From an uncultured Bacteroidales bacterium (lineage in GTDB: Bacteria; Bacteroidota; Bacteroidia; Bacteroidales; Bacteroidaceae): a stretch of DNA of 41,122 nt. The notes beneath the pieces are model-generated. The model had not been told where the DNA came from. It saw only the letters and a list, made by a program, of their open reading frames with translations, and searched no databases. This document shows, piece by piece, positions 7,640 to 14,528 of this stretch (positions within the stretch are counted from its first letter, which is position 1; every line of letters begins with the position of its first letter). The stretch spans positions 74,175 to 115,296 of the forward strand of contig CADCIO010000005.1 of the NCBI GenBank assembly GCA_902801475.1, given 5' to 3'. The position numbers and the translations under genes are program-made.

Positions 7640-8776
7640 CTACTGTCCCATCAGCTTGCCACGGCTATAAATGCCTTTGCGGATGACCTTGCCGGTCTTG
7701 TCCTTCTCCACAAACGAGCCATCCTTCTGATCATTGAAAAATGAGCCTTCGAAACGCGTGCCGTCAGCAGCCTCTTCCACACCCTTGCCGTTCTTCATGC
7801 CCTCCTTGAAATGACCCTTGAACTTGGTGCCGTCTGCCAGGCGCAACACACCCTCACCATTCATCTCGCCAGCAGCCCACTCGCCGTCATACACGTCGCC
7901 ATTGGCACCCGTGAACTTGCCGCGTCCATGCTCACGGTCTTCCACCCAATAGCCCTCGTATCTCGAACCGTCAGGCCATGTGTAGGTGCCGAATCCATCC
8001 ATCAAGCCGTTCTTGAACTGACCCACATACTTGCGCTTGTCGGTATAGGTGAAGATGCCCTGTCCTGTACGTTCGCCGTTTAGGTAGTCACCCTCATACA
8101 CGTCACCATTCTTGAACTTGTAGATGCCCTTACCGTGCATCATGTCGTCTTTCCAACCGCCAGTGTAGAAGTCACCATTGGCATAGGTGTACTTGCCCTG
8201 ACCGTTGCGCATGTCATTGTCCATGTCGCCCTCATAGCGGGAGCCGTCACGCCAGTCGAAAGTGCCCTTGCCCGACTTCTTGTCTTCTTTCCAGTTGCCA
8301 TCGTAGTAGATGCCGTTCGCCCACGTGTAGCGTCCCTGACCTTCACGCTTGTCCTGCATCCATTCGCCTGTGTATTTATCGCCGTTGTAGTAGTACATCG
8401 TGCCGAAGCCCTGCTGATAGTCGATGTACCACAGACCGTCATACTTATTATTATTGGCGAAGTAGTAGATGCCGCGTCCGTGCTGATGATCCTGATGCCA
8501 GTTGCCTTCGTACTTCTCGCCATCAGTGAACGTATAGACGCCATAGCCCTGACGCTTGCCCTTCACATATTCGCCCTCGTACGTGTCGCCCGTCTTGAAT
8601 GTCGTCTTACCCTTACCGTTCGGCTTTCCTCCCTCCAGCTCTCCGTAATAAGTGGAACCATCCTTGGGGAAGACATAGTTGCCAATCATCACTTTCTGCG
8701 CCATCACAGACGATGCATTCATCAGCAACATCGCCCCTGCTATCATGTATCTTGAAATGTATCTTGAAATATTCAT
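7640..8776 (-). CDS. Exported MORN-repeat protein
   Basis: After a signal peptide ending near SSVMAQ, the 378-residue protein consists of about fourteen MORN repeats of 22-23 residues with the pattern G-x-x-Y-x-G-x-W ... G-x-G-x-Y. MORN repeats form an elongated beta sheet that often holds lipid or protein partners. The longer frame to 8827 is unlikely: the -7 box TATCTTTG (8816-8823) lies inside it, so the transcript would start after that codon. The ATG at 8776 gives a normal signal peptide. The signal peptide contains a perfect 12-bp tandem duplication (8747-8758, 8759-8770) coding for ISRY twice. Function unknown. Confidence 0.85.
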   Translation of the reverse strand: MNISRYISRYMIAGAMLLMNASSVMAQKVMIGNYVFPKDGSTYYGELEGGKPNGKGKTTFKTGDTYEGEYVKGKRQGYGVYTFTDGEKYEGNWHQDHQHGRGIYYFANNNKYDGLWYIDYQQGFGTMYYYNGDKYTGEWMQDKREGQGRYTWANGIYYDGNWKEDKKSGKGTFDWRDGSRYEGDMDNDMRNGQGKYTYANGDFYTGGWKDDMMHGKGIYKFKNGDVYEGDYLNGERTGQGIFTYTDKRKYVGQFKNGLMDGFGTYTWPDGSRYEGYWVEDREHGRGKFTGANGDVYDGEWAAGEMNGEGVLRLADGTKFKGHFKEGMKNGKGVEEAADGTRFEGSFFNDQKDGSFVEKDKTGKVIRKGIYSRGKLMGQ

Positions 8777-8815
8777 ATCTATATCAATTCTTATTAATTC
8801 ATTCAATCGTGTTGA

Positions 8816-8823
8816 CAAAGATA
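8816..8823 (-). promoter_or_regulatory. -7 box of the MORN gene
   Basis: The minus strand reads TATCTTTG, an exact -7 element, about 40 bases before the ATG at 8776. A weak ATTG lies upstream, closer than the usual -33 spacing. It decides the start codon of the MORN gene. Confidence 0.55.
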
Positions 8824-8903
8824 GCAACTATTTTTCAATTTCCAGCCTTCCGTTAAGTTTTATTATGACTTTTGTGCCATTTTTCGCGACAGAACGCACG
8901 AAA

Positions 8904-9494
8904 TCACTCCATCCGAAGCGTCGTTACCTTCTCCAGTCGGGCTTTCAGACGAGGCATCGAATCCTTTCTGATGCGGAGCGTCATCGAGCAGTCGTTCTCG
9001 AATCCCTGCGACACAATCTGTGGATTTTCCTCCTTGACAATGCGCATCACATCGTTCATGAACGGGTATTCAAACCAGAACGTCACCTCTTCGTCCACCG
9101 TCTTCTCGATAATCTCAGCGGCGGCAATCGCTTCAGCAGCGGCCAAGCGGTAGGCCACAATCAAACCCGACGTACCGAGCTTCACACCGCCGAAGTATCT
9201 CACCACAATGATGAGGATGTCGGTCAGTTCGTTCGAGTTGATTTGTCCAAGGATGGGCTTGCCCGCCGTACCCGACGGTTCCCCGTTGTCATTCGCACGG
9301 AAATCTTTCCGCTCCGCACCCAGCATATAGGCGTAGCAGACATGGCGGGCGTCGTAGTACTTCTTCTGATACTCCCCCACCAGCTGCTTCACCTCCTCCA
9401 CCGAACGCACGGGCATAGCAAAAGCGAGAAACTTGCTGCGTTTCTCGCTATAAGTGCCTTCGGCCAATGTCCGTATCGTTCTGTATGAATCCAT
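8904..9494 (-). CDS. YigZ/IMPACT family protein (UPF0029)
   Basis: The 196-residue length and the motifs KRSKFLAFA, ARHVCYAYMLG, DNGEPSGTAGKPILG and VVRYFGGVKLGTSGLIVAYR are typical of the YigZ family. The N-terminal domain carries the conserved GEP-SGTAG and YFGG-KLG-GGL-type motifs, and a ferredoxin-like C-terminal domain follows. Eukaryotic IMPACT relatives regulate translation under stress; the bacterial role is not settled. Its ATG overlaps the stop codon of the DUF1015 gene by one base (TAATG at 9492-9496), so the two are surely cotranscribed and probably translationally coupled. Confidence 0.9.
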   Translation of the reverse strand: MDSYRTIRTLAEGTYSEKRSKFLAFAMPVRSVEEVKQLVGEYQKKYYDARHVCYAYMLGAERKDFRANDNGEPSGTAGKPILGQINSNELTDILIIVVRYFGGVKLGTSGLIVAYRLAAAEAIAAAEIIEKTVDEEVTFWFEYPFMNDVMRIVKEENPQIVSQGFENDCSMTLRIRKDSMPRLKARLEKVTTLRME

Positions 9495-10762
9495 TAACTG
9501 AGTTTATGAATCACCAATCCGCTGCGCAACTTCGGTTCGAACCACGTAGCCTTTGGAGGCATGATGTTGCCCGAGTCGGCGATATCCATGATCTGCTTCA
9601 TCGTCACAGGATAGAGCGCCAAAGCGGTCTTCATCTCGCCACTGTCCACACGACGTTTCAGTTCGCCCAGACCACGCAGACCACCCACGAAGTCGATGCG
9701 CTTGTCGCGACGCAAGTCCTTGATGCCCAGGATTTCGTCGAGGATGAGCTTCGACGAGATGCTCACGTCAAGCACGTCGATTGGGTCGTTCTCGTCGTAT
9801 GTGCCAGGCTTTGCCTTCAGCGAATACCACTCGCCGTCAAGATAGAGCGAGAACTCGTGCAACTCCTTCGCACGATACTCCTCAGCCCCCTTCTTCTCCA
9901 CCACGAAATTCTTCTCCAGCGCCTTGAGGAACTCTTCCGATGTCAGACCGTTCAGATCCTTGATCACGCGGTTGTAGTCCAGAATCGTCAGCTGACTGGC
10001 AGGGAAGCACACTGCCATGAAGTAATTGTACTCCTCGTCACCACGATGGTTCGGATTCTGTTTTGCCTTCTCCGCACCCACCAGGGCAGCGGCGGCACTG
10101 CGGTGGTGACCGTCGGCGATGTATAGGTTCGGCATCTTCGCAAACTCCTCCGTGATGGTCTTGATGTCAGCATCGTCGCTCACCACCCAAAGCTTATGGC
10201 CGAAACCGTCGATGGGCGCCACGAAGTCATACTCAGGCTCCGTCTTCGCATACTTGTCGATGAGCTTCAGCAGCACCTCGTTGTCTGGATAGGCGAAGAA
10301 CACCGGCTCGATGTTCGCGTCGTTCACACGCACATGCTTCATGCGGTCCTCTTCCTTATCGGCACGCGTCAGCTCGTGCTTCTTGATTACGCCCGTCTGG
10401 TAGTCGCCGCTGTACGCACCCACCACGATGCCATACTGCGTCTTCTCCTGATTGCCGTTCGCTGGCAAGCACGACGTCTGTGCATAGATGTAGTACTGCT
10501 CTTTCTCATCCTGCACCAGCCATCCTTCTTTCTGGAATTTCGCAAACTGCCTTGCAGCCTCCTCATACACCCGAGGATCATACTCCGATGTCCCAGGCTC
10601 AAAATTGATTTCTGGTTTGATGATGTGATACAGCGACTTCTCATTGTCGCCAGCCTCGGCGCGCGCCTCCTCAGAGTCCAGCACGTCATATGGGCGGCTC
10701 TCCACCTGCTCCACCAGCTCCTTCGGCGGACGCACACCCTTGAAAGGTTTTACAATAGCCAT
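9494..10762 (-). CDS. DUF1015 family protein
   Basis: The 422-residue protein starts MAIVKPFKGVRPP, has the early SRPYDVL motif and the central DUF1015 signature YIADGHHRSAAA. DUF1015 proteins are cytoplasmic, of unknown activity, and often lie beside serA/serC in Bacteroidota, as here. A structural link to HipA-like or nuclease folds has not been shown to me by this sequence, so I give no reaction. It is separated from serA by a strong terminator and has its own -7 box, so the serine link is by neighbourhood only. Confidence 0.9.
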   Translation of the reverse strand: MAIVKPFKGVRPPKELVEQVESRPYDVLDSEEARAEAGDNEKSLYHIIKPEINFEPGTSEYDPRVYEEAARQFAKFQKEGWLVQDEKEQYYIYAQTSCLPANGNQEKTQYGIVVGAYSGDYQTGVIKKHELTRADKEEDRMKHVRVNDANIEPVFFAYPDNEVLLKLIDKYAKTEPEYDFVAPIDGFGHKLWVVSDDADIKTITEEFAKMPNLYIADGHHRSAAAALVGAEKAKQNPNHRGDEEYNYFMAVCFPASQLTILDYNRVIKDLNGLTSEEFLKALEKNFVVEKKGAEEYRAKELHEFSLYLDGEWYSLKAKPGTYDENDPIDVLDVSISSKLILDEILGIKDLRRDKRIDFVGGLRGLGELKRRVDSGEMKTALALYPVTMKQIMDIADSGNIMPPKATWFEPKLRSGLVIHKLS

Positions 10763-10796
10763 AGTCTTATGTTATTAAATTAATGTATTCCGTGTG

Positions 10797-10804
10797 CAAA
10801 GATA
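10797..10804 (-). promoter_or_regulatory. -7 box of the DUF1015-yigZ operon
   Basis: The minus strand reads TATCTTTG 34 bases before the ATG at 10762. No clean TTTG is present at the expected -33 spacing. Confidence 0.6.
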
Positions 10805-10889
10805 CGACATTTTTTTCAAACGAACACGAATATGACAAAAATTCACAAATAAAAAATCTTCCCGATCTTCCCTATCGACCGCATTCTCG

Positions 10890-10931
10890 CCCCCCCCAAG
10901 GTTAATGGGTTAAAAGGTTAATTGGTTAATT
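10890..10931. repeat. C8 tract followed by 8-bp degenerate tandem repeats
   Basis: A run of eight C (10890-10897) precedes four 8-mers, GGTTAATG, GGTTAAAA, GGTTAATT and GGTTAATT (10900-10931). They lie between the serA terminator and the DUF1015 promoter. Confidence 0.75.
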
Positions 10932-10962
10932 TGGGTTTTGCTGCTACACACATATATAATGT

Positions 10963-10996
10963 AAAAGAGCCCGTGCATCACTGCACAGGCTCTTTT
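10963..10996 (-). terminator. Intrinsic terminator after serA
   Basis: AAAAGAGCC-GTGCA (10963-10977) pairs with TGCAC-GGCTCTTTT (10982-10996), a 15-base arm with one mismatch and a 4-base loop. A-runs and T-runs on both sides make it usable in either direction, but only serA points into it. Confidence 0.9.
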
Positions 10997-11041
10997 GCCA
11001 TAACAATAGGAATGTACAAAAGTAAAAACGAAAATCTTAAT

Positions 11042-11962
11042 TTATTTATTCACCTGGAACTTAGTGATACCTTCCTTGATGTAGCCAACAATCTGATTGG
11101 CAGCTGCAAGACCTGCGTTGGTGTTAGCCTCAGCGGTCTGGGCACCCATCTTCTTAGGTGTTGAGAAGTAACGGCCTTCGAACTTGGCGAACTCGGCATC
11201 AGCATCAGGCTTAATGTCGGTGATGTACTTCAGATCAGTACGCTCAGCCAACAGCTCGATGAGCTCGGGCTCGTTGATGACCTCCTTACGGGCAGTGTTG
11301 ATAAGAATGCCGCCCTTCTTCATGCTGCCCACAAGCGCCTTGTTGATGCTCTGCTTGGTCTCAGCGGTGGCAGGGATGTGGAGGGAAACGATGTCGCAAG
11401 TTTCGAAGAGTTCGTTCTGCGATGCAGCAGCGTGAACGCCTGCAGCCTCAATGGCCTCTGCTGGGCAATAAGCGTCGTATGCAGACACTTCCATACCGAA
11501 GCCTTTGGCGATGCGTGCCACATTGCGACCCACATTACCGAATGCGAGGATGCCGAGTTTCTTGCCCAGGAGTTCAGAACCAGCCTTGCCGTTGTAGAAG
11601 TTACGAACGGTGAAGACAAGCAGACCGAGCACGAGCTCTGCCACTGCGTTGGCATTCTGACCAGGAGTGTTCATCACCACCACCTTATGAGCGGTGGCAG
11701 CCTCGAGATCCACGTTGTCGTAGCCAGCGCCGGCACGAACAACAATCTTCAGGTTCTTGGCAGCATCGAGCACCTCTGCGTCAATCTTGTCAGAGCGGAT
11801 GATGATGGCATCCACATCAGCCACAGCCTCGAGCAGCTGTGCCTTCTCAGTATATTTCTCCAGAAGAGCCAACTCAAAGCCGGCACCTTCAATGATCTCT
11901 TTGATTCCAGCAACTGCAGGAGCTGCGAATGGCTTCTCAGTTGCAATTAAAACTTTTGCCAT
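11042..11962 (-). CDS. serA: D-3-phosphoglycerate dehydrogenase, short type without ACT domain
   Basis: SerA oxidises 3-phosphoglycerate to 3-phosphohydroxypyruvate, the first step of serine synthesis, with NAD. The 306 residues cover only the substrate- and NAD-binding domains, so the serine-sensing ACT domain of long enzymes is absent. The Rossmann turn reads LAFGNVG (139-145), with Ala140 where the first Gly is usual. R225 in NTARKEV fits the catalytic Arg. The usual active-site His motif TPHIGA is replaced by TPKKMGA (268-274). This His-to-Lys change is known in the Entamoeba/Bacteroidales branch of short PGDH. It lies 21 bases after serC. Confidence 0.92.
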   Translation of the reverse strand: MAKVLIATEKPFAAPAVAGIKEIIEGAGFELALLEKYTEKAQLLEAVADVDAIIIRSDKIDAEVLDAAKNLKIVVRAGAGYDNVDLEAATAHKVVVMNTPGQNANAVAELVLGLLVFTVRNFYNGKAGSELLGKKLGILAFGNVGRNVARIAKGFGMEVSAYDAYCPAEAIEAAGVHAAASQNELFETCDIVSLHIPATAETKQSINKALVGSMKKGGILINTARKEVINEPELIELLAERTDLKYITDIKPDADAEFAKFEGRYFSTPKKMGAQTAEANTNAGLAAANQIVGYIKEGITKFQVNK

Positions 11963-11983
11963 AATTCTATTTAAGTTTATGTT

Positions 11984-13051
11984 TTAATGCATTGCTTCAA
12001 ATTCCTGCATGCACTTCACGAGAGCCTGAACGCCTTCTACAGACATTGCGTTGTAGCAAGAAGCGCGGAAACCACCTACGTCGCGGTGACCCTTCACGCC
12101 AACCATACCCTGGCTGGTAGCGAACTTCAGGAACTCGTCCTGAAGGTCCTGATACTCTGGCTTCAGAACGAATGTGATGTTCATGAGTGAACGGCTGTCC
12201 TTCTCTGCTGTGCCGACGAAGAGCTTGTTGCGGTCGATCTCTGCATAGAGAATCTCTGCACGCTGCTCTGCCAACTTCTGCATTGCCTCAACACCACCAT
12301 GAGCCTTCATGTAACGGAGGTTCATCAGGGCTGAGTAGATTGGCACCACTGGAGGCGTGTTGAACATAGAACCCTTCTTCACGTGAGTGCGGTAGTCGAG
12401 CATGGTTGGAATGTGACGTGAAACTTTGCCGAGAGCGTCTTCCTTCACGATAACGAAGGTGAGACCTGCCATAGCGAGGTTCTTCTGAGCACCACCATAA
12501 ATCATGGCGTACTTGCTCACGTCGATGGGACGGCTGAAGATGTCGGAAGACATATCGGCAATCACAGGGATTGGAGAGTCGAGGTCTTCACGAAGCTCAG
12601 TACCGTAGATGGTGTTGTTTGTCGTGATGTGGAGATAGTCAGCATCAGCTGGAATCTCGAAGTTGCGTGGGATGTAAGTGAAGTTCTTGTCAGCAGAAGA
12701 AGCGACTTCCACCACTTCACCAAATGCCTTGGCCTCCTTCTCTGCCTTCGTTGCCCAAACACCAGTGTTCAGATAGGCAGCCTTCTTCTCGAGGAAGTTG
12801 AAAGGAACCATGCAGAATTCAAGGCTTGCACCGCCACCAAGGAAAAGAACGGAATAACCCTCTGGAATGTTGAGAAGTTCCTTGAAGAGTGCTACTGCCT
12901 CGTCAACTACTGGCTGAAAATCCTTTGCGCGGTGGCTAATCTCCATGAGAGAGAGTCCTGAACCATTGAAATCAAGACAAGCCTGTGCAGTCTGCTCAAT
13001 CACTTCGCGAGGAAGGATGGAAGGTCCTGCATTGAAATTGTACTTTTTCAT
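11984..13051 (-). CDS. serC: Phosphoserine aminotransferase
   Basis: SerC transfers the amino group of glutamate to 3-phosphohydroxypyruvate, making phosphoserine, with pyridoxal phosphate. The 355-residue length is normal. Seen are the N-terminal FNAGPSILP motif, GGGASLEF (72-79), [11 protein letters not shown] (142-152), the aspartate of IADMSSD (164-170) and the PLP lysine K190 in [11 protein letters not shown]. It is the first gene of the serC-serA operon, with a -7 box about 55 bases before the ATG. It may also serve pyridoxal phosphate synthesis, as in other bacteria. Confidence 0.95.
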   Translation of the reverse strand: MKKYNFNAGPSILPREVIEQTAQACLDFNGSGLSLMEISHRAKDFQPVVDEAVALFKELLNIPEGYSVLFLGGGASLEFCMVPFNFLEKKAAYLNTGVWATKAEKEAKAFGEVVEVASSADKNFTYIPRNFEIPADADYLHITTNNTIYGTELREDLDSPIPVIADMSSDIFSRPIDVSKYAMIYGGAQKNLAMAGLTFVIVKEDALGKVSRHIPTMLDYRTHVKKGSMFNTPPVVPIYSALMNLRYMKAHGGVEAMQKLAEQRAEILYAEIDRNKLFVGTAEKDSRSLMNITFVLKPEYQDLQDEFLKFATSQGMVGVKGHRDVGGFRASCYNAMSVEGVQALVKCMQEFEAMH

Positions 13052-13106
13052 TTTGTTTTGTTGATTAGATATAATGATGTTTCCTGCTTTTTACCAAAAT
13101 CGAATG

Positions 13107-13114
13107 CAAAGATA
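13107..13114 (-). promoter_or_regulatory. -7 box of the serC-serA operon
   Basis: The minus strand reads TATCTTTG 55 bases before the serC ATG. The upstream -33 region is not a clear TTTG. Confidence 0.6.
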
Positions 13115-13191
13115 CTAATAAATAGTTAAATGGATAGCAACTTGTTTTCTTTTTATTTCAAAAAGAACGAAAAACAATGAAAAAATGAAAG

Positions 13192-13241
13192 AATTGAAGA
13201 ATTGAAATTGCAATGATGCACAAAACTTCAATTCTTCAATT
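13192..13241 (-). terminator. Inverted repeat after corA, built from 8-bp repeats
   Basis: AATTGAAGAATTGAA (13192-13206) is the perfect reverse complement of TTCAATTCTTCAATT (13227-13241), with a 20-base spacer. Read leftward, a T-rich stretch follows (CATTTTTTCATTG). It is placed 20 bases after the corA stop, so a terminator role is likely although the stem is A/T-rich. Confidence 0.6.
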
Positions 13242-13260
13242 TTTACATTCTTCCAATTTT

Positions 13261-14187
13261 TCAAAGCCACCTCTTCCGTCTGAACCACCACAACGACACC
13301 GCTGTGCAAACCACACAGGCAATGATGGCGATCGGGAAACCCATCTTCCACCTTTCCATACCGTTGATGAGGTTCATGCCGAACATAGACGTGATGAAAG
13401 TCGGGAAAAGGATGATCATGTTCAACGACGTCAGAAGCCTCATCACCGTATTCATATTATTATTAATAATGTTCGCGTAGGTGTCCATCGTCGAGTCAAG
13501 GATGTTGATGTAGATGGCGGTGGTCTCACGCGCCTGGTTCATCTCGATGTTCACATCCTCAATGAGTTCGGCATCCAGTTCATCGACCGGCAAACGGAAC
13601 TTCAACTTGCTCAGCAGTGACTCGTTACCACGAATGGATGTTCCGAAGTATGTGAGCGAGTCCTGCAGACGGGAAAGGTTCACGAGGTCCTTGTTGTCGA
13701 TGTGCTTATCGAGGTCACGCTTCGCCTTCTCAATGATGCCATTCACCTGCTTCAGATATTTCAGATACCATACCGACGCACTCAAGAAGAGTCGGAACAC
13801 CAAATCGGCCGCATCGGTGAATCCCTCTGCACGACGCATCTGATGATTCACGAAATCAAGCATCATCCGCGTTTCTTGATTACAGATGGTGATGATTTTG
13901 TCGCCCTTGATCACGATACCCAGCGGGATGGTCGTGTAAGGGCTCCTCGAAGAGACACTCTTCAGGTGAGGAATACGCAAGATAATCATGAGCCAACCCT
14001 CATCCATGTCGTAACGTGCACGCTCATCGGCATCCGATACGTCCTCCATGAAGTAGTCTGGCATACCGAGTTCCTGCTCCAGAAACTCCCTATCGTCATC
14101 CACTGGGCAAGTCACCTGCACCCAGCAGTTTGGCTCCCACGCATCAATGTGCTTGATGCCGCCATTAAAATTCCAGAATGTTCGCAT
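13261..14187 (-). CDS. corA: CorA-family divalent metal (magnesium) transporter
   Basis: CorA is a homopentameric inner-membrane channel that takes up Mg2+ and also Co2+ or Ni2+. The 308-residue protein has a large cytoplasmic N-terminal domain, a long stalk helix, two C-terminal transmembrane helices, the selectivity motif GMN at 270-272 in the loop between them, and the basic tail FRRKRWL. The first 60 residues contain several acidic positions (VDDDREFLEQELG, EDVSDADERA) that could bind regulatory metal. The gene has a near-consensus promoter and a leader of about 190 bases with a 13-codon ORF and a terminator-like hairpin, pointing to attenuation control. Confidence 0.93.
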   Translation of the reverse strand: MRTFWNFNGGIKHIDAWEPNCWVQVTCPVDDDREFLEQELGMPDYFMEDVSDADERARYDMDEGWLMIILRIPHLKSVSSRSPYTTIPLGIVIKGDKIITICNQETRMMLDFVNHQMRRAEGFTDAADLVFRLFLSASVWYLKYLKQVNGIIEKAKRDLDKHIDNKDLVNLSRLQDSLTYFGTSIRGNESLLSKLKFRLPVDELDAELIEDVNIEMNQARETTAIYINILDSTMDTYANIINNNMNTVMRLLTSLNMIILFPTFITSMFGMNLINGMERWKMGFPIAIIACVVCTAVSLWWFRRKRWL

Positions 14188-14228
14188 TGTTGTCTTCTGA
14201 ATCTTTGCTTTGTCTGATGTTGAACAAT

Positions 14229-14284
14229 AAAAAGGTGGGGCAAAGACTCATGGCAACTCCGCGTGAGAGGTGAGTCTTATCCCA
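14229..14284 (-). terminator. Terminator-like hairpin inside the corA leader
   Basis: Read on the minus strand, TGGG-AT-AAGACTCA pairs with TGAGTCTT-TGC-CCCA around a 20-base loop that itself has a CTC/GAG pair, and two bases later TTTTTATTG follows. It lies between the leader ORF and corA. The stop codon of the leader ORF (14277-14279) overlaps the 5' arm (14278-14271). Confidence 0.7.
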
Positions 14285-14318
14285 GGCACTTCATACTATT
14301 CGCCGGATAATCGTCCAT
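14277..14318 (-). CDS. 13-residue leader peptide upstream of corA
   Basis: An ATG at 14318, preceded by the A-rich AATTAAAAACAACT typical of Bacteroidota start sites, opens a frame coding for MDDYPANSMKCLG and ending with TAA at 14277-14279. It lies wholly inside the corA 5' leader. The beginning is acidic and has a proline at position 5. In Salmonella mgtA and corA, short leader ORFs sense Mg2+ through ribosome behaviour, and acidic/proline N-termini are known to destabilise ribosomes at low Mg2+. That the peptide is translated and regulatory is an inference from its start context, its position and the stop/hairpin overlap. Confidence 0.55.
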   Translation of the reverse strand: MDDYPANSMKCLG

Positions 14319-14384
14319 AGTTGTTTTTAATTAGTGAATACTCTCTTTTTCTGTGTGATTTCAAGTTATACCCGAAATCGACTG

Positions 14385-14415
14385 CAAAGGTACGAATAAG
14401 TGAGCATAAGACAAA
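14385..14415 (-). promoter_or_regulatory. Consensus promoter of corA
   Basis: On the minus strand TTTG (14415-14412), 19 bases, then TACCTTTG (14392-14385): a full match to the Bacteroidota consensus. It sets a corA leader of about 190 bases. Confidence 0.8.
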
Positions 14416-14430
14416 ATAAAATCCAAAGTT

Positions 14431-14460
14431 TTTGCTTTTTTCATCCCTCTCTTAAACTTT
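14431..14460 (+). promoter_or_regulatory. Weak promoter candidate for the barrel gene
   Basis: TTTG (14431-14434), 18 bases, then TAAACTTT (14453-14460), which lacks the final G in register. It lies about 70 bases before the ATG at 14529. No better candidate was seen in 14416-14528. Confidence 0.3.
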
Positions 14461-14528
14461 TTTCCCCATGAGCGGTCTTATAGACGTAACCAAAAACAAA
14501 CCAAATAAACCAAAAACTGACTAACCCT

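Noticed and set aside
8777..8827. Longer N-terminus for the MORN protein
   Set aside because: The -7 box 8816-8823 lies inside it, and the ATG at 8776 gives a normal signal peptide.
14188..14392. Known riboswitch (M-box, cobalamin or TPP) in the corA leader
   Set aside because: None of the conserved core sequences of these families is present; the leader ORF plus hairpin explains the region better.
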